Below, piece by piece: positions 41,877 through 50,630 of a stretch of DNA of 64,000 bases. The translations under genes and the position numbers were made by a program. The number at the start of each line of letters is the position of its first letter. The stretch's first letter is position 1. The DNA is from Novosphingobium huizhouense (GTDB taxonomy: Bacteria; Pseudomonadota; Alphaproteobacteria; Sphingomonadales; Sphingomonadaceae), in assembly GCF_020179475.1 (NCBI RefSeq), contig NZ_JAILXZ010000002.1, forward strand, positions 1 to 64,000. Reading direction: 5' to 3'. Below the pieces are notes generated by a model, which was given only the letters and a program-made list of their open reading frames with translations, had not been told where the DNA came from and did not search any database.

Positions 41877-42781
41877 TTGGTCCCTTCGACGAAGCCCTGG
41901 ACGGTGAGCCAGCGCAGCATGAGATAGAGCCAGTCCTCGGTCGGGGTCCCCCGGACACCCGCGCCGAAGCCGTGGCCGCCGCTCGTGAAAAGATGGAATT
42001 CGATGGGTCGGCCAGCGGCGCGATAGTCATCGATCAGCGGGAAGCCCTTGACCATGCCGAGGAGGAAATCGTCCTGCGCCATCGCCACGAACATCGGCGG
42101 CGCATCCTGCGGCACCGACAACGGCTTCATGCTGGGATAGATCGGCGCGGCAAAGGCGGGCATGTCGGCGCCGCCCCGGGCCACGACGGACCGCGTCAGG
42201 AAGCCGCCGGCGGAGAACCCCATGAAGCCGACCTTGCCCGGATCGATGCCATAGTCTGCGGCATGGCTGCGGACATAGCGCAGCGCAGCGACGCCGTCGG
42301 CCAGGGCTTCGGGCGGGGTGTCGTCGGGCACGCCGAAAGTGACGCCTTGCTTTTCTCCGCGGATCATGCGCTCGAGTTGGCTGGCGAAGTCGGGCTGCGA
42401 GGGGGGCGTGGGGAGAACGCGGTATTTCAGGACGAAGGCGGTGATGCCGTGGTTGGCGAACCAGCGCGCGACGTCCCAGCCCTCCTTCTCGATGGCGAGG
42501 CCGAGGAAGCCGCCGCCCGGCGCGATGACCACCGCAGCCTTGCTGGCGGGACCGACCGGACTGAAGGGCACGAGCGTGGGCCGGGTGACGTTGCGGACCG
42601 AAACCCGGGTGCCGTCGAGATGCCAGATCTCGCGGTCGGCGGCCTTTGCGCCGGTATCGAGGTCGATCGCGCCCGGCTGGACCGGTGCGGGGATCGTGTC
42701 GCGGCTGACGACGGGCTGGGCGTTCACCGGAATGCTCGCGTATGCCGTGGCCGCCAGCAGGGTGGCGAGGATCAGGCGCAT
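41873..42781 (-). CDS. Exported alpha/beta-hydrolase (esterase)
   Basis: A 302-residue protein with a signal peptide (MRLILATLLAATAYASIPVNA). The hydrolase core shows AAVVIAPGGGFLGLAIEKEGWDVARWF with an oxyanion-hole GGG, the nucleophile elbow GFSAGG, an aspartate in AMAQDDFLLG and a histidine in TSGGHGFG. The pattern resembles acetyl-xylan or related carbohydrate esterases. It may deacylate plant glycosides in the periplasm. It overlaps the alpha gene by 10 bp and the beta gene by 4 bp, so all four genes are translated together. Confidence 0.82.
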   Translation of the reverse strand: MRLILATLLAATAYASIPVNAQPVVSRDTIPAPVQPGAIDLDTGAKAADREIWHLDGTRVSVRNVTRPTLVPFSPVGPASKAAVVIAPGGGFLGLAIEKEGWDVARWFANHGITAFVLKYRVLPTPPSQPDFASQLERMIRGEKQGVTFGVPDDTPPEALADGVAALRYVRSHAADYGIDPGKVGFMGFSAGGFLTRSVVARGGADMPAFAAPIYPSMKPLSVPQDAPPMFVAMAQDDFLLGMVKGFPLIDDYRAAGRPIEFHLFTSGGHGFGAGVRGTPTEDWLYLMLRWLTVQGFVEGTK

Positions 42782-43782
42782 TCGCGGACGTCTTCGCGGG
42801 CCTGGGCGATCAGTCGCTCGAACATCACGTGCTGGCGGCGGACCTGCTCGCGGCTGTCCACGGGCCCCGCGTCCTGGACCCAGCGGTTGCCTTCGTATTC
42901 GCTGGACAGGGTGCCGTCCCAACCGCAGCGGACCAGTTCGGGAATGACTTCGTCGTAGGCGATGCTGGGGTCGGTGCAGTCCTCGGTCATGCCGTAGAAC
43001 TTGGCCTGGATGTGCCGGAAATAGGGCGCATAGTCGGCAATGCGCTTGGGGTTGGCGAACGGCGCATGGCGCAGCGTCTCCGCCATGCGCACTTCCGCTG
43101 GATTGCCCTGCATCTTCACCGCGACTTCGTAGATCGTGTATTCGCACATGATCTTCTGTTCGTGCTGGTCGACGATGAACTGGGCGACCTCGGGGCGGGC
43201 GCCCTCGCGCTCGAAGCGGGCGCGGAATTCGGGCGGATAGTGCTTCATGAAGATGCCCATGTCGGGCAGGATGCCGAGGTGCCGGGTGCCGAGACGGTCG
43301 GCGACCTCGATCGTACGCAGGATCCAGGCGTGCTCGAGGTGCCAGGGGGCGTGGACTTCGACGCCCATGTGGACGTCGAGCGCCTCAGCATAGGGAACGC
43401 AGCGTTCGAGAATGTCGGGCCGCACGAAGACGAGCACGCGCATGTTGCGGATGCCGAGCCGGTTGCACCGCTCGAGGTCGCGGCGGATGCTTTCGACCTG
43501 CTCGTCGTCGGACAGCAGCTCGCCCTTTCGCAGCTTGGTGTCGAGGAACATGTCGTAGCAGGTGAAATGCGCGCCGTGGCGGGCGAGCATTTCGCGCCAG
43601 GTGGCGACGTCGGCGTCGGTCAGGGCCGGGAACTGGGGCATGTTCTGTTCGGGCAGGATCTCGATCCCGTTCGCGCCGATCGACGTGGCAAACGCGACGC
43701 AGTCCTCGACCGTCATCTGGCCGAGAAACATTTCTTCCTGAAAGCTGTAGAGGCTGACGCCGCGCTTGATCGAACCGGTCAT
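42772..43782 (-). CDS. C-glycoside deglycosidase alpha-like subunit, copy 2
   Basis: A 336-residue TIM barrel opening KRGVSLYSFQEEMFLGQMT. Metal-binding candidates are E142 (MGVEVHAP), D174 (ILPDMG), H257 (RHIQAKFYGM) and E295 (SSEYEGN), the same order and motifs as copy 1 (E146, D178, H267, E303). Long central segments differ, so the two copies are divergent paralogues likely to take different aglycones. It is the first gene of the alpha-esterase-beta-GH43 operon. Confidence 0.8.
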   Translation of the reverse strand: MTGSIKRGVSLYSFQEEMFLGQMTVEDCVAFATSIGANGIEILPEQNMPQFPALTDADVATWREMLARHGAHFTCYDMFLDTKLRKGELLSDDEQVESIRRDLERCNRLGIRNMRVLVFVRPDILERCVPYAEALDVHMGVEVHAPWHLEHAWILRTIEVADRLGTRHLGILPDMGIFMKHYPPEFRARFEREGARPEVAQFIVDQHEQKIMCEYTIYEVAVKMQGNPAEVRMAETLRHAPFANPKRIADYAPYFRHIQAKFYGMTEDCTDPSIAYDEVIPELVRCGWDGTLSSEYEGNRWVQDAGPVDSREQVRRQHVMFERLIAQAREDVRECA

Positions 43783-43865
43783 GCCGTATCCCCGCCGAAG
43801 TTGTTTTTACCCGGCGCAGCGACGCGCGCCCGATGGGCCATGCCGCGACTCCATGACCGAGTATT

Positions 43866-43879
43866 GGAACTAAGATTAT
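43866..43879. promoter_or_regulatory. Degenerate cluster operator, GGAA-N6-TTAT
   Basis: GGAA (43866-43869), six bases, then TTAT lies in an AT-rich stretch 84 bp upstream of the copy 2 alpha gene. It resembles the recurrent operator in the left half only. Confidence 0.3.
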
Positions 43880-43899
43880 TATATTGATCGGCCGGGGTG

Positions 43900-44826
43900 T
43901 CAATCCGCGTGCGAAGCGGAGCCGTCCGCCGCGATCACCGCGTCGATCTCGCGCAGCAGCCAGCGCAGGCCCGCATCATCGGTCCGCGCGCGGTGGTACT
44001 GGACCATCTCGCGCATTGGCGGGAACGGGACGGGAAGCGGGGCGATCGCGATCTCGGAGCGCCGGGCGGCGAGGCGCGCAAGCCGCTCGTGCATGATCGC
44101 CAGGCGGTCGGTGCCGACCAGAAGGTCGGGCACCATGGTGAACGCCGGCACGATGATCTCCTCGCGCCGGTTGATCCCGAGCGCGCGCAGTTGCGCTTCG
44201 GCGAAGGTGAGCCGCACGATCTGGCCGAGCCGCACTGACACGTGGCCTGCGCTCGCGAACACATCGAGCGTGAGCGGGGCCTGCATCAGCGGGCTTCCGC
44301 TCCAGCCTGCGACGACGTGGTTCTCCTCGAACAGCAGCCGCGAGGGGTTGCGCGGACTGACGAAATCCTGCGGCACGATCATCAGGTCGATCTCTCCCCG
44401 GTCGAGCAACTCGACCGAGCTGTCGTCGGGGGTGACGATGTCGAGCTCGATGCCTGGTGCACGCAGCGCGATCTCGGAAGTGAGCGGGCGGAGAAGGACG
44501 CTGACCAGGAAGTCCGACATCGCGATGCGGAAGCGCCGCTGCGTGCGCGCCGGGTCGAACTGCGCCGGCTGGCTGGCGAACGCGTCGATCTGGGCGAGCA
44601 GTTCGGCAAGTTGCGGCTTCAGGCGCAGGGCATAGGGGGTGAGCATCAGGCCCTTGCCGTTGGCCGCCAGGAGCGGATCGCCGAACCATTCGCGCAGGCG
44701 GCGCAGCGACGCGCTGACCGCCGGCTGGCTCAGATGGAGGCGTTTCGCGGCTTGGCTGACGCTTGCTCCTTCGAGCAGCGCCTCCAGCGCGACGAGGAGG
44801 TTGAGGTCGAGGCCCTTGAAGCGCAT
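43900..44826 (-). CDS. LysR-family regulator, NodD-like
   Basis: A 308-residue LysR protein. The N-terminus MRFKGLDLNLLVALEALLEGASVSQAAKRLHLSQPAVSASLRRLREWFGD is very close in form to NodD, the flavonoid-responsive activator of rhizobia. The C-terminal effector domain (about 90-300) is of the LysR substrate-binding type (RRFRIAMSDFLVSVLLRPL, GIELDIVTPDDSSVELLDRGEIDLMI). It is divergent from the FAD monooxygenase/dioxygenase/hydrolase operon, which it should control. A flavonoid-like effector is an inference from this resemblance and the gene context. Confidence 0.88.
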   Translation of the reverse strand: MRFKGLDLNLLVALEALLEGASVSQAAKRLHLSQPAVSASLRRLREWFGDPLLAANGKGLMLTPYALRLKPQLAELLAQIDAFASQPAQFDPARTQRRFRIAMSDFLVSVLLRPLTSEIALRAPGIELDIVTPDDSSVELLDRGEIDLMIVPQDFVSPRNPSRLLFEENHVVAGWSGSPLMQAPLTLDVFASAGHVSVRLGQIVRLTFAEAQLRALGINRREEIIVPAFTMVPDLLVGTDRLAIMHERLARLAARRSEIAIAPLPVPFPPMREMVQYHRARTDDAGLRWLLREIDAVIAADGSASHAD

Positions 44827-44832
44827 CGTATC

Positions 44833-44848
44833 ATCCGAATTTATGGAT
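44833..44848. promoter_or_regulatory. Possible LysR binding site ATCC-N8-GGAT
   Basis: A perfect short inverted repeat (spacer GAATTTAT) lies 7 bp upstream of the LysR start in the divergent promoter region. LysR proteins bind loosely palindromic T-N11-A-like sites at such places. It is a weak call. Confidence 0.3.
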
Positions 44849-44964
44849 TTCGATGAAAACAAACAATTCGGCAAAAGGCAAGCTGACGGTTTAGCTGGCC
44901 ACCGGGAGAGCGGCCGCACCGCCACGGGACAGCATCCGTGCCGGCGGCCCAGCAAGTTGGATTT

Positions 44965-46080
44965 ATGCAGAACCTCGACATCTTGATAATCGGCGCCGGC
45001 ATCGGCGGCCTGTCTTCGGCGATCGCGCTGAACCGCGCGGGGCATCGGGTGACGCTGATCGAGCGCGACCCGGAGTGGTCGGTCTACGGGGTGGGCATCA
45101 TCCAGCAGTCGAACGTGGTTCGTGCGATGGACCAGCTCGGCGTGCTCGATTCCTTCCTCGACGCGGCCTTCGGCTTCGATGCGGTGGAAATCTTCGTGCC
45201 CGACGGGACCATGGTCGCTCGGGTTCCGTCGCCGCGCCTGGTGGAGGGCAGGCCCGCCAACGTGGGCATCGGCCGCAGGGCGCTGCAGAAGGTTCTCGGC
45301 GATTGCGCGCGCGCCCTCGGCTCGCAGATCCGGCTCGGCGTGACCGCGGACTCGCTCGACGACGACGGACACAAGGTTGCGGTCGGGTTCTCGGACGGCA
45401 CTACCGGCATTTATGACGCGGTCATCGGCGCGGACGGGATCTATTCCGACACACGCGCAAAGATCCTGCCCGATGCCGAGCGGCCGGAGTTCACCGGCCA
45501 GGCGGTGTGGCGCTACAATTTTCCGCGCAGCGAGGGGCTCGATGCCCTGCAGGTCTACAACGGCCCGATCGGCGTCGGCCTCGTGCCCATGAGCGAGACG
45601 CTCATGTACATGTTCGTGACCACGCCCGAGCCTGGCAATCCGCGCTATCCGATCGAAGGGATCGCCGAAGCCATGCGCGGCAAGCTGGCGGGCTGCGCGC
45701 CGTCGGTCCGCGCGCTCGGCGAACAGATCGTCGATGATCGCGCCGTGGTCTATCGCCCGCTCGAGGGTATGCTCGTGACCGGGCCGTGGAGCCGTGGCCG
45801 GATCGGCCTGCTCGGCGATGCTGTCCATGCGACGACGCCGCATCTGGGCCAGGGCGCGGGCATGGCGGTCGAGGACGCGATCGTGCTCGCCGAGGAACTC
45901 GGCCGTGCCGAAACGGTGGAGGCCGCCTTCCATGCCTATCGCGACCGTCGGTTCGAGCGCTGCGCCTACATCGTCAGGGCGAGCCTGGCGATCTGCCACG
46001 GCCAGCTGGGGATCGCCCCGCCGGTCGACAATCACAAGGCCACCGGCGAGATGTTCGCGGTGGTTTCCCAGCCGATCTGA
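44965..46080 (+). CDS. FAD-dependent aromatic monooxygenase
   Basis: A 371-residue flavoprotein hydroxylase. FAD-binding motif DILIIGAGIGGLSSAIALNRAGHRVTLIER at the N-terminus, the DG motif in YDAVIGADGIYSDTRAKI, and GRIGLLGDAVHATTPHLGQGAGMAVEDAIVLAEEL (the GD motif). It hydroxylates an activated aromatic ring with NAD(P)H and O2, giving the ortho-diol for the next enzyme. FdeE, which hydroxylates naringenin, belongs to this broad family. It is the first gene of a three-gene operon. A start at 44938 (GTG) is possible. Confidence 0.88.
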   Translation: MQNLDILIIGAGIGGLSSAIALNRAGHRVTLIERDPEWSVYGVGIIQQSNVVRAMDQLGVLDSFLDAAFGFDAVEIFVPDGTMVARVPSPRLVEGRPANVGIGRRALQKVLGDCARALGSQIRLGVTADSLDDDGHKVAVGFSDGTTGIYDAVIGADGIYSDTRAKILPDAERPEFTGQAVWRYNFPRSEGLDALQVYNGPIGVGLVPMSETLMYMFVTTPEPGNPRYPIEGIAEAMRGKLAGCAPSVRALGEQIVDDRAVVYRPLEGMLVTGPWSRGRIGLLGDAVHATTPHLGQGAGMAVEDAIVLAEELGRAETVEAAFHAYRDRRFERCAYIVRASLAICHGQLGIAPPVDNHKATGEMFAVVSQPI

Positions 46081-46093
46081 AGGATCCCAGCGC

Positions 46094-46996
46094 ATGAGCC
46101 GCGTGACCGAAATCCGATATGTTGGCTACGGGGTCGCCGACCTCGAGGCCGAGAAGCGTTACTATACCGAGGTCTTCGGGCTGGAGCCGGTGGCGGGCGA
46201 GGACGATCGCGCCTGGTTCAAGACGGCGGGCAGCGACGAGCATCACGTCGTCGGCCTGCGCCGGGCGGAGGCGAACCGCGTCGACGTGATCGCGCTGGCG
46301 ACCGACAGCCGCGCCGACGTCAATGCGCTGTGCGCGAGGGTCGAGGCAGCGGGGGCGAGGATCGTCCACCCCCCGCGCGCGCTGACCACGCCGGGCGGCG
46401 GCTACGGCTTCCGCTTCTTCTCGCCCGACGGCCTGCAGTTCGAGATTTCGGCCGATGTCGCGAAGGGGTCGCGTCGCGAGCTTGCGCGCTGGGATGGCGT
46501 GCCGGTCAAGATCAGCCACATCGTGCTGCATTCGCCCGACCACCAGGCCATGGTGCGCTTCTTCACCGACGTGCTGGGGTTCAAGGTTTCGGACTGGCTC
46601 GGCGACTTCATGTGCTTCCTGCGCTGCAACTCGGCGCACCACCGCCTCGCGATCCTGCCGGGGCCGCCGTGCCTCAACCACGTGGCTTACGACATGCTCG
46701 GCGTCGACGACATGATGCGCGGCATTCACCGGCTGAAGCAGAGGGGCGTCGAGATCGGCTGGGGACCGGGGCGCCACACCGCGGGCAACAACACCTTCAG
46801 CTACTTCGTCACCCCCGGCGGCTTCGTCACCGAATACACCTCGGAACTGGAAGAGGTCGACTTCGAGACCCGCGAGCCGACCGTCTACACGCCTGCGCCG
46901 ATGGTCATGGACCAGTGGGGCATCGGCGTCGGCGGGCCGCAGACGCTGCCGCACCCTGCGCCCAATCCCGGGCTGTTCGTTGCGGTGGACGCCTGA
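46094..46996 (+). CDS. Type I extradiol ring-cleavage dioxygenase (VOC fold)
   Basis: A 300-residue two-domain VOC enzyme. Domain 1 (MSRVTEIRYVGYGVADLEAEKRYYTEVFGL) lacks metal ligands. Domain 2 has the iron ligands H in KISHIVLHSPDH, H in CLNHVAYDML and E in GGFVTEYTSEL. It cleaves a catechol-type ring next to the hydroxyls. Length and motif spacing match 2,3-dihydroxybiphenyl-type dioxygenases. It follows the monooxygenase by 13 bp and precedes a C-C hydrolase, a classical meta-cleavage order. Confidence 0.9.
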   Translation: MSRVTEIRYVGYGVADLEAEKRYYTEVFGLEPVAGEDDRAWFKTAGSDEHHVVGLRRAEANRVDVIALATDSRADVNALCARVEAAGARIVHPPRALTTPGGGYGFRFFSPDGLQFEISADVAKGSRRELARWDGVPVKISHIVLHSPDHQAMVRFFTDVLGFKVSDWLGDFMCFLRCNSAHHRLAILPGPPCLNHVAYDMLGVDDMMRGIHRLKQRGVEIGWGPGRHTAGNNTFSYFVTPGGFVTEYTSELEEVDFETREPTVYTPAPMVMDQWGIGVGGPQTLPHPAPNPGLFVAVDA

Positions 46997-46997
46997 C

Positions 46998-48155
46998 ATG
47001 GCGCTGTTCGAGTACTTTCCGAACTATATCTGGAACCTCTCGGTCGCGATCGCGATGGAGAGCGGGGCGCAGATCGGCGAGATCGTCGACATGTGCCAGC
47101 CGATCCGCGATGCCGCGGCCAGCGGCGCGGATGCCGGCACGCCGCAGTTCATGGCGCAATGGGCGGCGATGGGCGAGAAGCTGATCGCGCTCGCTGCCGA
47201 GGACGAGGCGAAGGGGCGCGCGTTCAGCGCCTCGAACAAGCTGGAGCGCGCCTCGCTCTACCTGTTCACTGCCGAGCGGATGCAGGGCCACGGCGCGCCC
47301 GGGCGCAAGGAGACCTATGCCAGGGCGCGCGCGGCGTTCGACAAGTCGACCGCGCTCGGCAAGCTGAACCGCGAGCGGGTGGAGATCCCGCTGGGGCAAG
47401 GGACCATGCCCGCGCTCTACACCCGCGCAGCGGGCGAGGGCCCGCGGCCGGTCGTGGTCTATTGCAACGGGCTCGATAGCTGCAAGGAACTGCTCTACTG
47501 GAGCCGGCTGCCGCAGGAACTGGCGCGGCGCGGCATCTCGACGCTGTGCGTCGACCAGCCCGGCTCGGGCGAGGCGCTGCGCCTGCAGGGCCTGCCGGTC
47601 GACCCGCACTCGGAAAGCTGGGCGAGCAAGGCGGTCGACTGGCTCGAGCAGCAGCCGGACGTCGACCCCGCACGGATCGGCATGACCGGGATCAGCCTGG
47701 GCGGCCACTTCGCGCCCCGCGCGGTCGCCTACGAGCCGCGATTTGCGAGCGGCGCGGTGTGGGGCGCCAACCACAACTGGCGCGAAGTGCAGGACCGCCG
47801 GCTGAAGCGCGAGGGCGAGAACCCGGTGCCGCATTACTGGGCGCACGTGATGTGGGCGTTCGGCGCGGCCGACATGGACGAGTTCCTCGCCAAGTCGACC
47901 GACATGAACCTCAACGGCCACATGGATCGCATCCGCGTTCCGTTCCTGGTCACCCACGGGGCGCAGGATCGACAGATCAGCCCGGCCTATGCCGACGATC
48001 TCTACGACCAGCTGGTCAACGCGCCGCGCCGGGAGAAGGTGATCTTCACCGCCCGCGAAGGCGGGGTCGAGCATGTCGGCGCCGACAACATGGCCTACGG
48101 CCGCGACTGCATCGCCGACTGGTTCGCCGAAACGCTGGGCGGGGCGACGGCGTGA
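46998..48155 (+). CDS. Alpha/beta-hydrolase acting on a ring-fission product
   Basis: A 385-residue hydrolase with an N-terminal helical cap of about 130 residues, like 2,6-dihydroxypseudooxynicotine hydrolase and FrsA-like enzymes. The core has PVVVYCNGLDSCKELLYW, the nucleophile elbow in GMTGISLGGHFAPR, an aspartate in THGAQDRQISP and a histidine in GGVEHVGADN. It should hydrolyse the C-C bond of the diketo ring-cleavage product. The start lies 1 bp after the dioxygenase stop, so the operon is monooxygenase-dioxygenase-hydrolase. Confidence 0.85.
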   Translation: MALFEYFPNYIWNLSVAIAMESGAQIGEIVDMCQPIRDAAASGADAGTPQFMAQWAAMGEKLIALAAEDEAKGRAFSASNKLERASLYLFTAERMQGHGAPGRKETYARARAAFDKSTALGKLNRERVEIPLGQGTMPALYTRAAGEGPRPVVVYCNGLDSCKELLYWSRLPQELARRGISTLCVDQPGSGEALRLQGLPVDPHSESWASKAVDWLEQQPDVDPARIGMTGISLGGHFAPRAVAYEPRFASGAVWGANHNWREVQDRRLKREGENPVPHYWAHVMWAFGAADMDEFLAKSTDMNLNGHMDRIRVPFLVTHGAQDRQISPAYADDLYDQLVNAPRREKVIFTAREGGVEHVGADNMAYGRDCIADWFAETLGGATA

Positions 48156-48172
48156 GCGGCATAAATCCGTAC

Positions 48173-48226
48173 TAGAACGTTCATTCTTGACAGGGCGGAT
48201 GCGCATTTTGTAGAATAAATGTTCTA
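48173..48226. promoter_or_regulatory. Two operator copies before the TonB receptor gene
   Basis: TAGAA-N6-TTCTA is perfect at 48211-48226 (spacer TAAATG). A second copy, TAGAA-N6-TTCTT, lies at 48173-48188. They are centred 38 bp apart, upstream of the receptor start at 48272, and match the motif at 32911. Confidence 0.6.
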
Positions 48227-48271
48227 ATTAAGCCGTCGGCGGGACCGGCGGTGTGTTTCAGGGAGGATCGT

Positions 48272-50503
48272 ATGAGGCTTCGTTTGACCAATCACCTGCT
48301 GCTTGCTGGCGTCAGCCTGGCGGCGTTCCCGGTGTCCGCCATGGCGCAGGACGCGGCGGCGGGCGCAGCCGCGCCCGAGACCGGCATCCAGGAAATCATC
48401 GTGACGGCGACGCGCGCGGAAACCTCGGCGCAGCGGACCGCGGTCGCGCTCACCGTCTACACCGGCGCGGACCTTGCCGAGAAGGGCATCGCCACGGTCC
48501 AGGCGCTCTCGGCGATCGATCCGAGCGTCAATGTCACCTCGAGCACGGGCGCCGCGTATGTCGCGGTGCGCGGCGTCGCCTCGACCGACGTCACCGAAGT
48601 GGGTGACCCTTCGGTTCCGATCGCGCGCGACGGTTTCTACACCAATCGCTCGTTCTCGATCGGCACCTCGATGTACGACCTCGCGCGCGTCGAAGTGCTG
48701 AAGGGACCGCAGGGCACGCTCAACGGTCGCAACTCGACGGGCGGCCTCGTCTCGATCATCACCAATCGCCCGGGCAAGGACGCCGGGGCCTTCGGTTCGA
48801 TCGAAGTCGGCAACTACGATGCGCTGAACGTCGAGGCTGGCGCCAACGTGCCGGTCAACGATCGCCTGCAATTCCGCATCTCCGGCACCCATCGCCAGCA
48901 TGACGGGTATCGCAAGCTGACCGTCATCGACGACCGCGGCGACGACGACAACACCACCTCGGGCCGCATCCAGGTCGCTGCGCAGCCGGTCGACGGGCTG
49001 AAGCTGTGGGCGTCGTACCAGCATGACGATATCCACGCGGTGGGCGACGTCGCGATGACCTCGCCGCTGCGCACCCGCCCGGACTTCGGCGATGCGAAGT
49101 CGTTCCCCAACTACGCCGAAACCTCCAACCGCCTGAAGGGCGACCGGGCGCGCTGGGAAGCGAGCTACGACAGCCTTCCCGGCGACCTCACCCTGACCTA
49201 CGCGGGCGGCTACGACCACCAGACCTGGAAGCACGCCCTCGACGGGACCGGCCCCGGCTACCCCGCCACCCGCCAGTTCCGCCAGGGCGAGGATCCGCGC
49301 ACCTGGAACCACGAAGTCCGTATCAACAACGATCCGAACGGACAGGTGTTCTTCCAGGCCGGGTACTTCCATTTCCAGGAAGACAACACGATCGACTCCG
49401 GCCTGTTCAACGTCGCGATGACCGGACCGTTCGCCGAGGGCGGGCCGCTTTCCGATCACAGCTATGCCGGCCAGTACGGCATCAAGTTCGACTACAAGAT
49501 CAAGACCAAGTCGGACGCTGTTTTTGGACAGGTCGCGGCCAAGCTGAGTGAACAGCTGAAGCTCTCGGTCGGTGGCCGCTACACGTGGGACAGCAAGGTC
49601 CGCACCGGCAACGCCAAGCTCATCATCGGGGCGCTGGCCTCGCCATTCGTGCCGCCTTTCGTTACCGTTACGACCGACGGCAAGGGCGACATGAAGCACG
49701 GCGAGGCCACCTGGCACGTCGGGCTGGACTATACGCCTTCGGCCAATACGCTGGTCTACGCCAAGTACGATCGCGGCTACAAGGCGGGCGGCTTCAATTC
49801 GAACGGCAGCGGCGCTTCGGTCGACTATGCCCCGGAGAAGCTCGATGCCTTCGAAATCGGCACCAAGAACCGCTTCATGGGCAACCGGCTGCAGCTGAAC
49901 GCCGCGGCGTTCTACTTCAACTACAAGGGCTACCAGGCGTCGCAGACCTCTTGTCCCACCTGCTCGTCGGGCATCTTCAACGTCGGCAGCGCCAAGATCT
50001 ACGGCGCGGAAATCCAGACGATCGCCCTGTTCGGCGAAGGTGGCCGCATCGACCTCAACGCGTCGTACCTGCACACCAGGTTCGGCAAGGACGACAACGG
50101 CAACGACATCGTCGTCGTCGATGGTGACAATCCGCCCAATCCGTTCGACATCACCGGCAACCGCCTGCCCAACGCGCCGACGATGTCGATCTCGGGCGGC
50201 ATCGAATATGCCTTCCCCGTGGGCAGCGGCAAGCTCACCCCGCGGATCGACGGCAAGTACAGCTCGATGTTCTACTATTCGGTGTTTAACACCCGCGACA
50301 CGCAGAGCCGGCCTTATGCAACGGGCAACGCCTCGCTTACCTACGAGCCGGAAAACGGCCAGTGGCAGGTGACTGCGTTCGTACGCAACTTCACCGACAA
50401 GGTCGTTCTGGCCAACGCGCAGCGCAACTTCGTGGCGGGCCTCAACACCTATCAGTTCCAGCCCCCGCGCACCTGGGGCGTGCGCTTCGGCTGGAAGATC
50501 TGA
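48272..50503 (+). CDS. TonB-dependent outer-membrane receptor
   Basis: A 743-residue receptor. It has a signal peptide (MRLRLTNHLLLAGVSLAAFPVSAMAQ), a TonB box region (GIQEIIVTATRAET), a plug domain containing RVEVLKGPQGTLNGRNSTGGLVSIITNRPG, and a 22-strand barrel ending in RTWGVRFGWKI. TonB receptors of sphingomonads bring large plant-derived molecules through the outer membrane. Position inside the glycoside cluster and two operator copies upstream suggest the glycoside itself as substrate. GGGAGGATC precedes ATG 48272. Confidence 0.92.
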   Translation: MRLRLTNHLLLAGVSLAAFPVSAMAQDAAAGAAAPETGIQEIIVTATRAETSAQRTAVALTVYTGADLAEKGIATVQALSAIDPSVNVTSSTGAAYVAVRGVASTDVTEVGDPSVPIARDGFYTNRSFSIGTSMYDLARVEVLKGPQGTLNGRNSTGGLVSIITNRPGKDAGAFGSIEVGNYDALNVEAGANVPVNDRLQFRISGTHRQHDGYRKLTVIDDRGDDDNTTSGRIQVAAQPVDGLKLWASYQHDDIHAVGDVAMTSPLRTRPDFGDAKSFPNYAETSNRLKGDRARWEASYDSLPGDLTLTYAGGYDHQTWKHALDGTGPGYPATRQFRQGEDPRTWNHEVRINNDPNGQVFFQAGYFHFQEDNTIDSGLFNVAMTGPFAEGGPLSDHSYAGQYGIKFDYKIKTKSDAVFGQVAAKLSEQLKLSVGGRYTWDSKVRTGNAKLIIGALASPFVPPFVTVTTDGKGDMKHGEATWHVGLDYTPSANTLVYAKYDRGYKAGGFNSNGSGASVDYAPEKLDAFEIGTKNRFMGNRLQLNAAAFYFNYKGYQASQTSCPTCSSGIFNVGSAKIYGAEIQTIALFGEGGRIDLNASYLHTRFGKDDNGNDIVVVDGDNPPNPFDITGNRLPNAPTMSISGGIEYAFPVGSGKLTPRIDGKYSSMFYYSVFNTRDTQSRPYATGNASLTYEPENGQWQVTAFVRNFTDKVVLANAQRNFVAGLNTYQFQPPRTWGVRFGWKI

Positions 50504-50511
50504 TGGTGCAG

Positions 50512-50543
50512 CACGGTGCGGCGGCCGCGCTTGCCGCACCGTG
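50512..50543 (+). terminator. Strong hairpin after the TonB receptor gene
   Basis: CACGGTGCGGC and GCCGCACCGTG form a perfect 11-bp stem with a 10-nt loop, 9 bp after the receptor stop. It may end transcription or lower expression of the downstream genes. Confidence 0.6.
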
Positions 50544-50630
50544 TCCTGACAATGGAGCCACGACCGGGCATAGGCCATGGTCGTGGTTCCGGGTCGCGGC
50601 AGTCGCGGCCCAATCGGCAAGAGGGTGATC

